NCBI GenBank assembly: GCA_027946555.1
Contig: JAPEVC010000079.1
Coordinates: 79,204-143,203 of the forward strand
Reading direction: 5' to 3'
DNA length: 64,000 nt
Source of the DNA: Gnomoniopsis sp. IMI 355080
Lineage: Eukaryota; Ascomycota; Sordariomycetes; Diaporthales; Gnomoniaceae
Part shown: positions 32,618 to 43,969 of the stretch, piece after piece
How the letters are laid out: every line of letters starts with the position of its first letter
How positions within the stretch are numbered: position 1 is the first letter of the stretch
Program-made: the position numbers and the translations under genes
The notes under the pieces: generated by a model
What the model was told of the DNA's origin: nothing
Database searches by the model: none
Seen by the model: the letters and a program-made list of their open reading frames with translations, nothing else

Positions 32618-35600
32618 GAGGACTGAGCTCATCAGTAGATCACATTCGGAAGGAGAGCCAGAAAGCTTGCCATAGTACACCTGATAGATCACAATGCCAA
32701 GGCAGATAGTCTTACTCGCCAACCCAAGCACTGACTTCGGGATTTCGTGCATATAGTAGCAGAAGCCATCGCGTGGCAGAACGGGCACGATTTTGACATC
32801 AAGGTTTGCTCCGTGGTAGGATATTGCAACGTCGCTCCCGTTCGTGCGCTTCTGTGCCTACAGACCGATATTAGTTTAGTTCAGTTGCATCCGCATCATG
32901 TGGATTCCGTATCCGTGATTTCCATGGAGGCCTGAAAGGGAATCTCTTGGTACGAATGCGAGGCCTAGCTCGTGTTCTAATTGAGGAAGCCAAGCAAAGC
33001 TAGAGGCTTTGGGCCGACATGCCTCATGAGGAAGAAAGCTTCAACACGCACACACGCACACGCCCACTATGACTCTATGGGTACTTGGAGGTACGGCCCG
33101 GCGGTCCTGTCCTACTGATGAGGTCCCACATACTACCCAACAAAAGTGGTTTATCCTTTGGTGGCAAAGTGTCAGTTCATTTCGTCACATTGTACGGAGC
33201 TCGATTGCCGCGAAAGTGTGCAACACTTGCTAGACAGTAAGAAGGGACAACTTTGAGACTCTAATTGCTCCGAAGCAATGCCGTAGAGATGAAATGACTT
33301 TTTTTCTTTTTCGACTGGACTACTCTCAAACCTCTCCCCTTAGGCATCGATGGAGCCGATCTTTTCCGTGGCCCTGGAAGAGGAGGAAGAGGAAAGAGAG
33401 AGGAAGTCCCAAAACAAGTTGTTAAAGAGATTATTGCGATGATGATGATGATTACAACCTTGGGGCTTAGAAAAAGAAAGAAAAATCGGATCGCGACTGG
33501 TCCCTCTGATGTTAAGTTACCTCTCGCTTGTTAACAAGCGTGTTTGATATCGAACGAGCAACCCCACACTGCGCAGTATACTAACCCCCAATATGTTAAG
33601 TACTTGCCTCTGGCTTGCTGAGGTAACGTCGTCGACGATGGGGGGGTAAGCCCATTAGATCTCTCGGGACCTTGGGTGGACTCCGATCCGACAAAGTTGT
33701 TTTGACAGGCTTGTAGTTGTTGGTTGCTGTGTTCCGCTTGGCAAGTGGATGATGAAATTTGGTTGGCGCCGAGATCTATGCACACACACCCGACACCTGG
33801 TGCTCACTTCGGGACGTGTAACAGTCGATCACTGGCGTCGCATCCGTAGCACCGATCGTCATATGCAAGCCCAACCCGGAACACGACCGTCTTATTATCC
33901 TACAGTTACCACATATTCCTATGGTGAGTTATATTTCTCCCCCAGGGAAGCAAGCTTATTATTACGAGGGTCCTCTTTAAGCGCCCTGCTTTGATTCGTC
34001 TCTAGATTTTTTCCCAGAATGCGATAGGTAGATCACTTGATCTCAACATATCGTTTACTCTTTTAATACACCTGGACAATCTTAGTCCGCCAAGCAGCCG
34101 GAAGTCAATCATGATAAGGCAGCGAGACATTATATAATAATCATTTTTTGCGCGAGAGCACCGATTTCCGCTACATCATGATTCAGCAAATTGTGCAGGG
34201 ACGTTAGGACATTACTCGAGTTCGTCCATCCAATCTTTGTTCTTTTTTCAACTGCAAGTCATCATGTCGAGTATCTGCACGGCTGTTTCTCAGAGTCATG
34301 TCCTTGCGCACAAAGGAAAAGCGCTTGCCAAGTGCTGTGCGTAGCTGACTGTACCCATATCTATCTCTTCACACAACTGCATGTGTCTAGTGCGTATTGA
34401 TTGGCAGAGCTTAGACCTTGTGCTTGGACCAAGAATGTCCCAGCACTGAAAGAAACCTACCTGACTTTGAAGGTTCCAGTGCAAGGATGTTTGACAGCTC
34501 TCTGGCAGATCATTTGTGTTGCTGATCCGGTCTCCGGAACGTTGCGCAAGCTCGTGCTCTCTCTCCTTTTACCTAGGAATAACGACACCGTAGAATAAAC
34601 GTAAGATGAAGAAAACAGCGGATACTACGTTCAACGAGGATCTAAAACGGCCAAACAATCCATAAATTTGTTTTTCCAAAATCCCACCAAATGAAAAGGA
34701 GAGAAACTCCCCGGTTGGAGAGCGCGCCCGCCCCTTTGTAGTACCCATAGTAACCATACAAGTGGCTAGCAGGGGTGTCCGACCGAACCGCTGTTTTAAG
34801 GCGGTTTGGGACGTTGAAATAAAGTTTGGTCTAAGACAGCCTCGCCAACTTTAAAACCGAAAACAGACAGACAGACTAAAGGCCGGGGGGCTGTTATACC
34901 CTATGATTTGCTCTCTCTTCCCCTCCCCAATCTCGATGGGGTATAGTATAGGGGAACGGCCTTGTCAAAAAAACATTCTCCTAGCGGGCCCTAAAACGCG
35001 GGCCCTGAGAATTACGTGCAGGACGCGCGGTTTATTCCTTGCAGAGATTCGGGCTTTCTTGTTCTAGTAGAAAGACGATTACATAGAATGCTTGACTTTA
35101 GCAGGACTCACATTTTGATATCGTCCGATTTTTAATTTTTGATGTCTTTTGGGTTTTTTGAGAATTTGCCTCGAGAAAATGCTCCCAGTGAAGATGACTG
35201 ATTGCCTTTCAAGGAGTCCGGCTCCTGGTGACGCCGAGAAATTTTAATGCTATGTGTTTGGACGGTCCCTCTGGATGATAGTTCCTGCAAGAAATCGCGA
35301 AGTCAACGTTGCACGCTTTCCCGCAGTTCACCTTTTCTTTTTTGGTATTGTCGAGACGAATTGCGCCGATGGTCCAACCCGCCTTGGCTTCTTGTATGAG
35401 TCGAGTGGCTGGCACAAACCTTTTTTTTTTTTTCATCTGTGCATGCGTTCCTCGGGATGAAAACCGGTGGGGACTCTTTCTTGGCTAGTCTTCCCTTTTT
35501 TTTTTTACGGGGTCAATGACCGTGGACTGCGCCAATATCATTGGTTGGATTGTGGGACCTCGCGGGCGACATTGCATGTTGCACTCACTGATGGAGTGTC

Positions 35601-37143
35601 GCAACGACTCGAATCAAATGTCTGGTAGCATTGGCGAAACATAACATCATTCATGATCGGTCCGGCGCCTGTGGGGCATTGCGGAAACGTTTCCCACCTC
35701 CGCGTTCCGTCAATGACAGCCTGTGCCATTGTTTCAGGCAAAAAGTCACAAATCCCCTCCGCCCTCCCACATGGAGAGATAACTATCTTTGCGACATTAT
35801 GTTCGTCCTGATATTGGCAGTATTTTCCCCTGACGCTAGCACGCCGCGATCAAAGCTTCATCGTTGGGGGGTGTACATTCTGGTATCTCGACTTGGTGGA
35901 TTATAGGGGTGTGGGCCAACAAAGGCTCGGTCAGACTTTCCATTCCGTCATTGTCCTTGAAATAGGGTTGATGAATGCAACTCGTTACGCAACTATTAAC
36001 AAAGTTAGCTTAAAGGGTCCTGAGAGCTACCCGAAGCTCGATCTACATCTAGATGACAAGGAGACATGAACGCTCTTTTGGTCATGTAGTATGTACTGGG
36101 CGGACCGTCCCACTTTTAAGCGAGGTTCAATAAGCGATCTTCACCTGTGGGAACAACACATAGCTAGCGAGCTTGAGGCTCTTGAGCAAACTTTGCCAAC
36201 TGTTTCAAAGGCTTTCCCGGTGCCATCCCGGGCATGCGTTCATCAAGTCGGGCAGCTGGTGTCATCATGTCCTTGCAGAGGGCCAGGACAGGGTTGCAAT
36301 GGTTTCATCCGAGCATACGTAGGTAGCTTACAGTTACCCGTGAGCAAACCAAAAGACTACCTGACAGAACTTGAACGAACAACGGACCGGCCCCTCCCCC
36401 TCCCCCTCCCCCCTCTCTCCAAATGAAGCCAAGGGACGCGATTCGCTTTGCGGTGTGAAAGGCCGATGACCTACCCTGCCGTCGGATATGTCACGGCGGA
36501 TGGGTTGCCGAGAAAAAAACGGCCCCAAGCCTTTAGCAAAGTTTATTCCCAAACCCATGAGGCGCACGTCCACCTTGCTGAATACCTAATGCGACCTTGA
36601 AGGAGGGCGGGGAGGAAGAGGGCGACGCAACAGCTAGGGAGGTAGGGAGGTATAGAGGTTGCAAACGATTTTCGCTACCTCCAAAGTCTAGACCAAGCCG
36701 GAGATTTCCAATGCTGTTCCAATGTGCGTTCCGTATTTAAGGTTCTGGATGTCGATGAATCGAGATACACTTTGTACACGTCCGTCAAGATAAAAGGTCT
36801 GGACCGACCCGGATCCGAAGCACGACCTCCTGCAAAAAGTGGCTACCCATCCATCATCTTCATCATCACTTGCACGTGCACCTTTTCATGTAGGGTAGAT
36901 AGGAATCCCGGGCCATCCAGGGATTTCACCCGCCGTCAGTATCAGCCGTCGGCACATCTACTTCCTCCTTCTCTCTTTTTGAGTCGAACGCAGGCAGGCG
37001 GCTCAGAATCCTTTTCTACTTGATAAAAAGGTCTGCTCGGGTTTCCCGGGGTGAACAAAAAACAGTCTCGAAAACCCAACCCGACGTTGAGACAATTTTC
37101 GGCCCTTTTCCGCCTCACCCCCCCCCCCCCCCCGCGGCCCAAC
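32618..37143. other. 4.5 kb gene-poor stretch with simple repeats
   Basis: No coding region with recognisable features was found on either strand; the many open frames are short and shift often. Simple repeats are abundant: (GAT)n at 33438-33449, T13 at 35421-35433, T11 at 35496-35506, (CCCCTC)n-like at 36391-36413 and a run of 16 C at 37118-37133. An unannotated non-coding RNA or a decayed element cannot be excluded. The last few hundred bases should contain the MFS gene promoter. Confidence 0.45.
37118..37133. repeat. Run of 16 C just before the MFS start codon
   Basis: The homopolymer ends 10 nt upstream of the ATG at 37144, so it probably lies in the 5' untranslated leader. Such tracts are prone to length change and to sequencing error. 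Confidence 0.85.
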
Positions 37144-39066
37144 ATGCAGGACGGTGTGGAAGTAACAGAGATGACTGCGGCCGAGCGCGCCCTCTACGAA
37201 GGGGAGAACGAGCACGAGGATGTTCAGCTTGACAAGGAGAGTCTGGGAGAGACAACTTCCACTGGCGGCCGTTCGAAGCACCAATCCATGGACTTTTCGG
37301 GGAGTGTCTTCCTCATCGCCTCGAATGGTCACGTTCTCAGCCTTCCCATTCCGAGCGAGTCACCAAACGACCCGCTCAACTGGGTCAAGACACGCCGAAT
37401 TCTCATTTTCACCATACTCCTCTTACAAGGCTCCGTGGCGATGTTTACCATCCAAACACCCGGTATATTGTATGCAGCTTTCATGTCAAACTTCACGGAA
37501 AAGGTATGCCAGCCATGCTTTCTTTTGGTCTCGGGCTCGGTCGGCCTCACCCCTCCCAAGTCGTGATGCAAATGCTCATCGTAATTGATGTAGGACATGG
37601 AACCGTTCACAGTCAATACTCTCGCAGCAAGCCCGACTTTGGCCCTGGGCTTAAGCTTTTTCTTCTGGATGCCACTGAGTGTGGGATATGGTAGAAGGGG
37701 AATCACGTTGACCGCCTCCGCCTTACTGGCCTCCGCAATACTGGGAGCTGGGTTCGCCCGTGGCTTCCATGACTTATTGGCCGCTTTATGCCTTATTGGT
37801 GTGGCAGCTGGCGCCACCATTAGTACCGTAGGTTCCTCAGGTGCCACCACTCACCGAGAGAGTTTACAACTAACAGTACCAACACAGACCCTGCTGCAAC
37901 TAATTGACTTGACTTTCATCCACGAGCGGCCCCTTACTCTTGCCGCCTACTGGGCTTCGGTTACTTTCATCCCACTTCTCTCTCTTTCACAGCTGCCCAA
38001 TATTATGAACATCAACTCGGAGTGGCGTTTGGTCTACAGAGTCACCAGCATCCCCGCCGCCCTTCTGGTTCTCGCTATCTTTCTGTTTGTACCTGAGACC
38101 TACTTTCAACGTCCCCCTGTAGCATTCGACGGCAGGGTTTTACTCCAGTCCGGAACCGAGAAGATCAAGATTTACGATGAGTGGCGCGAGATACCCGGCG
38201 ATAGCGGGACCACGATTACGATGCAGAGCGTCGAAGACAGCCTACCTCCCCGGCTCGACGACATGCCCGTCCACACCTGGCGCGTGTCCCCACTGAGCAT
38301 CTTCACAAGACGGGTCTGCGACTCCAGGGGTGCCGTCGCTTGCCTCATACAGATATTCCTCTGCATGGTCAACCCACTTGTCTTTTGGGTGACCTTGCTC
38401 AACGCCGTCAACTTTGGCGGTATGATGTCCATCGGCACCGGGTTCCCCGTCGTCCTCTCGCAAGCGCCCTACAATCTCAACGCGGCGGAGATCGGCCGGA
38501 TCAACATCACAGCGGGCTGTTCCAGCCTCGTAGCCCTGCCGGCGAGCTACTTCATGCTCAACAACCTGATGAAGTGGCTCACGGTGCGCAACAAGGGCCT
38601 CCGCCACGCCGAGTTCTACCTGCCCGCGTTCATCCTACCCATTTTGACAAGCGCAGGGAGCGTGTGGGTGTACGCCCTTGCGGCGTCGCGGGACTGGGAC
38701 GTGAGGTTCTACCATCTTGCCTATGGGCTGAATGCGTTCAGTTTTGCAAGTGGGAGTATCGTCAACACGATCTGGGTGACGGAGAGCTTGCCACAGTGGG
38801 CGGCGCCGGGACTGGCTGTGGTGGGTGGCGTGAGCTACGTGGCAAGCTGGGGGATCACGGCGACGCTGCCGATGTGGGAGGAGTCTTGGGGCGTGGAGGC
38901 TGTTAATTTGGGTATTGGAGTTTTGATAATGTTGGTGGGTGGACTCGTCATTCCGCTCGCATTCTGGGGAAGGAATGTGAGGCAGCTCATCAGTGGACGG
39001 TGGGGACAATATGAGGCTGGGGCGCTGAGGCCGCAGACTAGGGCTAAGGATACTGGGAAAAAGTAA
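37144..39066 (+). CDS. MFS transporter (fungal drug/H+ antiporter-like)
   Basis: Three exons are proposed, 37144-37503, 37594-37827 and 37888-39066, giving 590 residues. The second intron (37828-37887) is 60 nt and in frame, so the frame reads through it. GTAGGT, the ACTAAC branch site and ACACAG argue for splicing, and removal restores the usual ..LIDLTFIHERP segment after the fourth helix region. The N-terminal 70 residues are acidic and cytosolic. SPNDPLNW precedes helix 1, a hallmark of fungal DHA-type MFS proteins. About twelve helices follow, with the central cytosolic loop at residues 255-300. Members export toxins, metabolites or drugs, or import small nutrients; the substrate is unknown. 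No biosynthetic genes adjoin. Confidence 0.88.
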
Positions 39067-39640
39067 GGCATGGGATGGAGCAAGGTTTAATGAAATGGCG
39101 GGACGCCAGGCTGGAAAAGAGCGCTTGCTCTGCGGCATTGTTGTTGGAACAACATATATACATAATGTCTTGTAAATGGAGGAAGGCAAGAGGAAGATTT
39201 GCTGCTGATATGGATACTACAAATCTGAAAGTACCAATACGCCGAATGAGCTGTGGTATCAGATAGTCATTAATTCCAATCCCTATAGCTGTTCCCTCTT
39301 TACAAAATTGTCCTCTCACTTGGAATGGCTAAAGGTAGATTTGTACCCATCCTGATTTCCAACTGAGACAATGCTAAATTGTCATATCCATTCTTGCAAC
39401 TTTCAGGGTCAGAAAATCTATAAGCTGGTCTCTGGTTCCACTTTAAGACTGGGCTATGTGATAAGCGCCTGTGGGACAATCACTCACGTACTGATCGCCT
39501 ATTAGCATGCCCGGGCGTTTGTGGGTCAACTGCATATATGTAGCTTCCCAGCAGTCTGGTATTGTAATGCATAAATAAATGCATAAATACCTCTATTTAT
39601 AGGTCCATGTTTCACTAAAATTTACTTGATATCGATGTTC
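39067..39640. other. Spacer between convergent 3' ends
   Basis: The stretch separates the 3' ends of the MFS gene (+) and the lipocalin-like gene (-). No gene is supported. Confidence 0.5.
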
Positions 39641-40192
39641 TCATTGCTTCCTCCAAAATAAGACACCCGTATTGCCTCCAGCCCTTCGGCTATCAATCCT
39701 CAGCAGCACTCCCTCACTGTCCTCGATAAGCGTATAGTTCCGAGGCTGAACGTTGCCCACCATGGACGGAACGTTGGCTACCGTCAGTGGGCCGTGCAGG
39801 ACGCCTCCAACAGTGAGGTTGGAGGGCACGTCCGGGTTGACGGAGAAGGGTCCGCTGTATCCAATACTGTGGCGCCCGACCGCCGCCCAGTCCGCGTCGG
39901 ATTGGCCGGCTTGGAAAGGAAATGTGAGGTTGGCGGGTCGGTCCGCAGCGTCTGTGGAAGTGATGGTCGCCGACACGAAGCCGTCGGCCGTGTAAATGAG
40001 TTGTCCTACGGGGGCGGAGCCATAGACTGGATCGGCAACTTCGGTGCCATTGAGATATCTGGGTATATGAGTGTAAGTACCGCTTCTTCCGGGTCTTATT
40101 TATTGGAATTTGATCGAGGTTGCTTACGCTGTGGTGTTTACTAGGGAGTATACGCCCGCGATGGCGGCGATGATGGGGTTTGGGCTCACCAT
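39641..40192 (-). CDS. Lipocalin-like domain protein
   Basis: Two exons on the minus strand, 40192-40128 and 40058-39641 (69-nt GTAAGC..CAG intron), encode 160 residues. The joined start reads IAGVYSLVNTTAYLNGTEV, then YGSAPVGQLIYTADGFVSATI. The order of G.Y.L......NG, the P.G.LIYT.DG..SA.. strand, the central G.Y.GPF segment and a C-terminal strand ending LFWRKQ is characteristic of the short fungal/bacterial lipocalin-like family (Lipocalin_5 type). These are predicted beta-barrels that sometimes neighbour secondary-metabolism genes; their ligands are unknown. There is no signal peptide, so it is probably intracellular. It converges on the MFS transporter. Confidence 0.75.
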
Positions 40193-41077
40193 GGTGACCT
40201 TGAATGGAGTGAATGTGGGATGAGACAAGACGTAAAGAACCACAAAAGTCGAGCTTAGGAGACGTAGGCTATTAATATACTGTCATCGCCGGTCCTGGTA
40301 TTTTGCGCAGGGCGGTTCGAAGAGCAAGGGGGCAAAGAGCCGAAAGAAAGTGATTGACGGAGTGGATCTTTTTTATTTCACTCGACACAGCGCTCTATTC
40401 ATGACTCCCGGCCGTCCCGCAGGACCTAGACAAATTCCCATTCTTTGCACAAAACCCCATTTCTGGAAACACCTCTCCTGAATGAGAAGGCATACGGTTC
40501 CAGGGAAATTAAGGTGCTATTGTCAAGTACGGCTAAGTCCGCACTCCCCGCAACGAGGTAGTGTCATTAAGAATTTAAGTTTCGGTAGCCTGGGTGTCCC
40601 ATGGATCACATCACTGTAGTTGTTTAGTCGCGATAGACGTTTGTTAAATTAAGCATGGATTACGCACAAGACTGGGCAGCTCTGCGACTCGTAACATACA
40701 CTGGGTATCCTTGTCCACGGATTTCGAGTCTGGTGCTTCAAGTATAGTCTACAAATTTGTCTTTATGCAATAGATGTATATGGAAGGACATTTGCCTACA
40801 TAAATATAAATGTCTATTTTCATAGGTCTTTCAACAATGCCAGAGAATGGAGGTCGATCTTTGAGCACCTGAGAAGCTACATGCATGGTAAGGTAGAGGA
40901 CCCTCACAGACCAGATGGTAGTGAAGCAGCGAAGGTACCTAAACGCAGCATCATTGACCGGAGTATTCAGAGTGCCCGCCATAATGATACTCGTATTCCT
41001 CGCTTAATTCCATCCTTCCATCATCTCGGTTGTACAGGTTTGTTGTTGATACGGCTCCCTCATCCACCGTCACAGGC
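40193..41077. other. Spacer between two minus-strand genes
   Basis: No gene is supported. It holds the lipocalin-like gene promoter on the left and the 3' flank of the DUF7708 gene on the right. Confidence 0.4.
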
Positions 41078-43354
41078 TCACCATCTGCCATCGTCGGAGC
41101 TCAAGTCCCAAGGGCTATCTGATGATTCAGAAGAATCATTGCCAATATGCAGATTTTGAAGAGCCAAGATATTCTTCTCCTTTACCGCCCTGTGGTTGAT
41201 TCCACAATTCCAGCCATCAACCTCGTCGGGAACGTAGAGAGTATGCCACTGCTTCGCCATCTCTCGTATGCGGGAACTGGGAAGAGAATCGGTAACCAGG
41301 ACTTTGATCACCACTATTGAACCCTCCTCGCGATTAGCTGCCATCTTCATGATCTTTTGAACAAGATCATCGACCTGCGTCTTGTCCCCTGAGATGCTCG
41401 AAACAGAATCCAGCAGGATGAAAACCACAGTATTGTTAGGCAATCCCAAGATAAGACTCCTAAACAATTTCCACGCATACTGGATAGATGTGGCTGACTT
41501 TTTCCACACTTTCCTGCCTTCTGGCACGGAATTGTCCACGCCTGGTTGCTTGTCGAGGATGAATTGTAACATTTGCCCGTTAAGGCTTTTGAGCATTCCC
41601 AGCATCCCGGAATCACCTTCTGATAGTGAAGAGCTCTTGCGGATGCCACAAAAGAATGATAGAACTGCAAAGTTGGTGCTGCTTTCCAGTGTCGAAGCTA
41701 GACTTGCCGTGCTGACCGAAATGAAATTGATTATGTCTGCTGGTTTTGTCTCGGCTCTAATATGGAGGAGTAGCGATCCAGGCTCATTGAGCCATTCTTG
41801 GAACACTTTCGATTCCAGAATGTACAGAATTTTGTCTTGTTGTGACATATCGAGATTCCCGGTATGGCTCACGCACTTCTTAACATGGTCTTCGGAGCTG
41901 GGATCGAAACCATGTAATGACTGGAGCCAATCGTTTACCAACTGGCTCTTCTCTTTCAGTGACAAATTCCCTGATTGCTTCTCTTCTGAGAGAAGATGGT
42001 CCTTTCTCACTAACAGCACAGTCAGTACAATCACTTATTCAATTTCTCGCTAGCTGATTATGGATAAGCAGCTCACTCCGGCACTTACATGTCCCATCAA
42101 TGGCATCGAATGCAGAGTTACTGGCTGCGAATGAATATACCTTGTTGAGCCCGTTTGCGAAATCCTTCAGGAATCTCATGATATCTGATGCAATTGTCAG
42201 TCTAATACTATTGAATGTTGTACGCCAATGGGCGCGAGTTTGATTTCATTGCTTACCATCGGATTTGTGGCCGTTTCTTTCGACGACCGCCAATATGTTC
42301 TCTGAATCTAATTTAACAGCAAGACCGTTTTCCTCGATTCTGCCTAATCTCAATTGAGCACAGACAACAGCCTCCTCGTTGAAATCGTTGATGGACTCTT
42401 CGAGGGCGTGCAGAGCGTCTTTGATGTGACCACCTGCACCTGCATCTTTGAATTTGGAAGTGATGCTTTCTGCGGCAAGACGTCAGCCGTTTGTTTTAAA
42501 AAAATGCGGCCTCTCCAGACTTGCCTTGCCATGTTCGAGACAATCTATCAATTATTCGCTCTAAAACATGGAATATTGCCACCAAGACCTCGTCTGCACG
42601 CTGATGAAGCTCATCCCGTTTGATCTGGATGTTAGTCAGCTTGGTGATCTTGCCGAGCTTCCTGGGAATCTCTGCCAGAGAGCCTTGCATCTCAACACGG
42701 AGTTTCTCGTGGCCCTCGATAGCCTAGGATAATATAAAAGTCAACGAAGAATAAATCCGTATAATTAAGTGGTCCGTGGTAACCTTACAGCGAGAATCAA
42801 GGTGAAGCCTCCAGAGATCACTGAGCCGTACGTGTCCGACGGCGCAAGACTAATGAGCCCAGAGAGAACATTTTTGTGCTTGGTCGCCTTCTGACAAAAT
42901 TTCCTAATGAATCGTTTGCAGATTCGGGTGTCTTCATCTGCATCGCGCCACTCGCTGATCCGCGTTGCAATTGCGAGGACGTACCCAAGATCGAAGGTTC
43001 GCGGATCTCTTGAAGGGATACCAAGCTTGCTGAAGACCTTTCTCTTTTGTAGTATCTCAGTGAAACGTTTGAGAGTCTCTTGGAACTCCTTCATCTTGAT
43101 TTGCGATAATTTGTATGACTCTCTTTCATTATTGCGACTATCACGACCTCTTGTTACGTCCCCATAATGCCATGAATGATTTCAGGTGGAAACACGTACC
43201 TGGGACCATCTACCTGCACAACAAATCCATCATATCGATCTACGAATTCAACTTTCTCTTCCACGGCCTGATTCAAGTCGGAATCAACCATTCCGTCAAT
43301 GAGCATTGGACCCGCTCTCATCTGGACAAAATCTGCACAGGAGTTTCCAGACAT
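41078..43354 (-). CDS. DUF7708-type protein with degenerate NACHT-like region
   Basis: Six exons on the minus strand were pieced together: 43354-43200, 43149-42789, 42723-42525, 42469-42257, 42184-42089 and 42009-41078, giving 651 residues. The third intron (42524-42470) has a GC-AG border (AAG|GCAAGT). The N-terminal half (LISLAPSDTYGSVISGG.. AAIEGHEKLR..LAEIPRKL) matches the DUF7708 domain often found before NACHT NTPases in fungi. Residues about 410-550 line up in order with such an NTPase (FQEWL..PGSLLLHIR, then NFAVLSFFCG, then VVFILLDS), but Walker A (GxxxxGKS) is absent, and the Walker B site reads ILLDSVSS without the second acid. No C-terminal repeats follow. It is probably a non-hydrolysing member of a non-self-recognition-type family. 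The start is the least certain part. It is divergent from an AAA+ gene. Confidence 0.7.
42470..42524 (-). other. GC-AG intron
   Basis: The donor AAG|GCAAGT and acceptor CCGCAG flank 55 nt whose removal restores the frame as RTWQ-ESITSKFKD. GC-AG introns are a small minority in fungi, and the donor otherwise matches the consensus. Confidence 0.75.
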
Positions 43355-43969
43355 GTTTCCAGCACGATAAAGGTGGATGGATAGGTAGGGAGGTAGTTGT
43401 CTCTTTTCTTTTTTCTTTTTTAGAATTGCTTGAAATGGACAAAAAGCAACGATTACGTTGAGCAGCGTGAAGGTCTCACATAGACGCTGCTGACAGCAGG
43501 TTCCACAGGGCAGTGCATTTTTTGACCAAACAAGATTGTCCACGAAGCCGGTCATATCCGTCATATTGCGGGAGATTGGTAGCACAGAGAGCTGCGAAGT
43601 GTCAGAAAGAGCTGAAGAGGTGTGACCAGCATCCAATGACAGCGGTACCTAGGTATTTGATAAGTGTCCCCGCATGCACTTGCGCAATGGCGCTTACTTG
43701 CATTTCGACCTGACTGACATTCTCGGCATCGAGCGAACTGTTTTCGGAAATGAACCGCTCATCTGCAGACAGTTTATCCCGTCATGTCGTGACCAAGTGC
43801 TCAGGTGGGTATTTAGTCTATCGAGTTGACCAACCTCTTCCTTTTCTTTGATGACTTTGCCGATCTAACTCGGTCAAATACTGACTCTGACCCGAAAGCC
43901 GTCTATTACGCATCTTTCACCACTTGGCCGAGCATTCAACCTACGAATTTTTGGAACTGAGTTCCAAAG
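43355..43969. promoter_or_regulatory. Shared intergenic region of the divergent DUF7708 / AAA+ pair
   Basis: The 615-bp region separates the two start codons and must hold both promoters. It contains a TACCTAGGTA palindrome at 43646-43655 near its middle. The frame upstream of the DUF7708 start is open but basic and low-complexity, so it was not included in the gene. Confidence 0.45.

Noticed and set aside
43355..43636. N-terminal extension of the DUF7708 protein from an ATG at 43636.
   Set aside because: The added 94 residues include a low-complexity KKKKEKR stretch arising from a T-rich tract and look like untranslated DNA; MSGNSC at 43354 is preferred.
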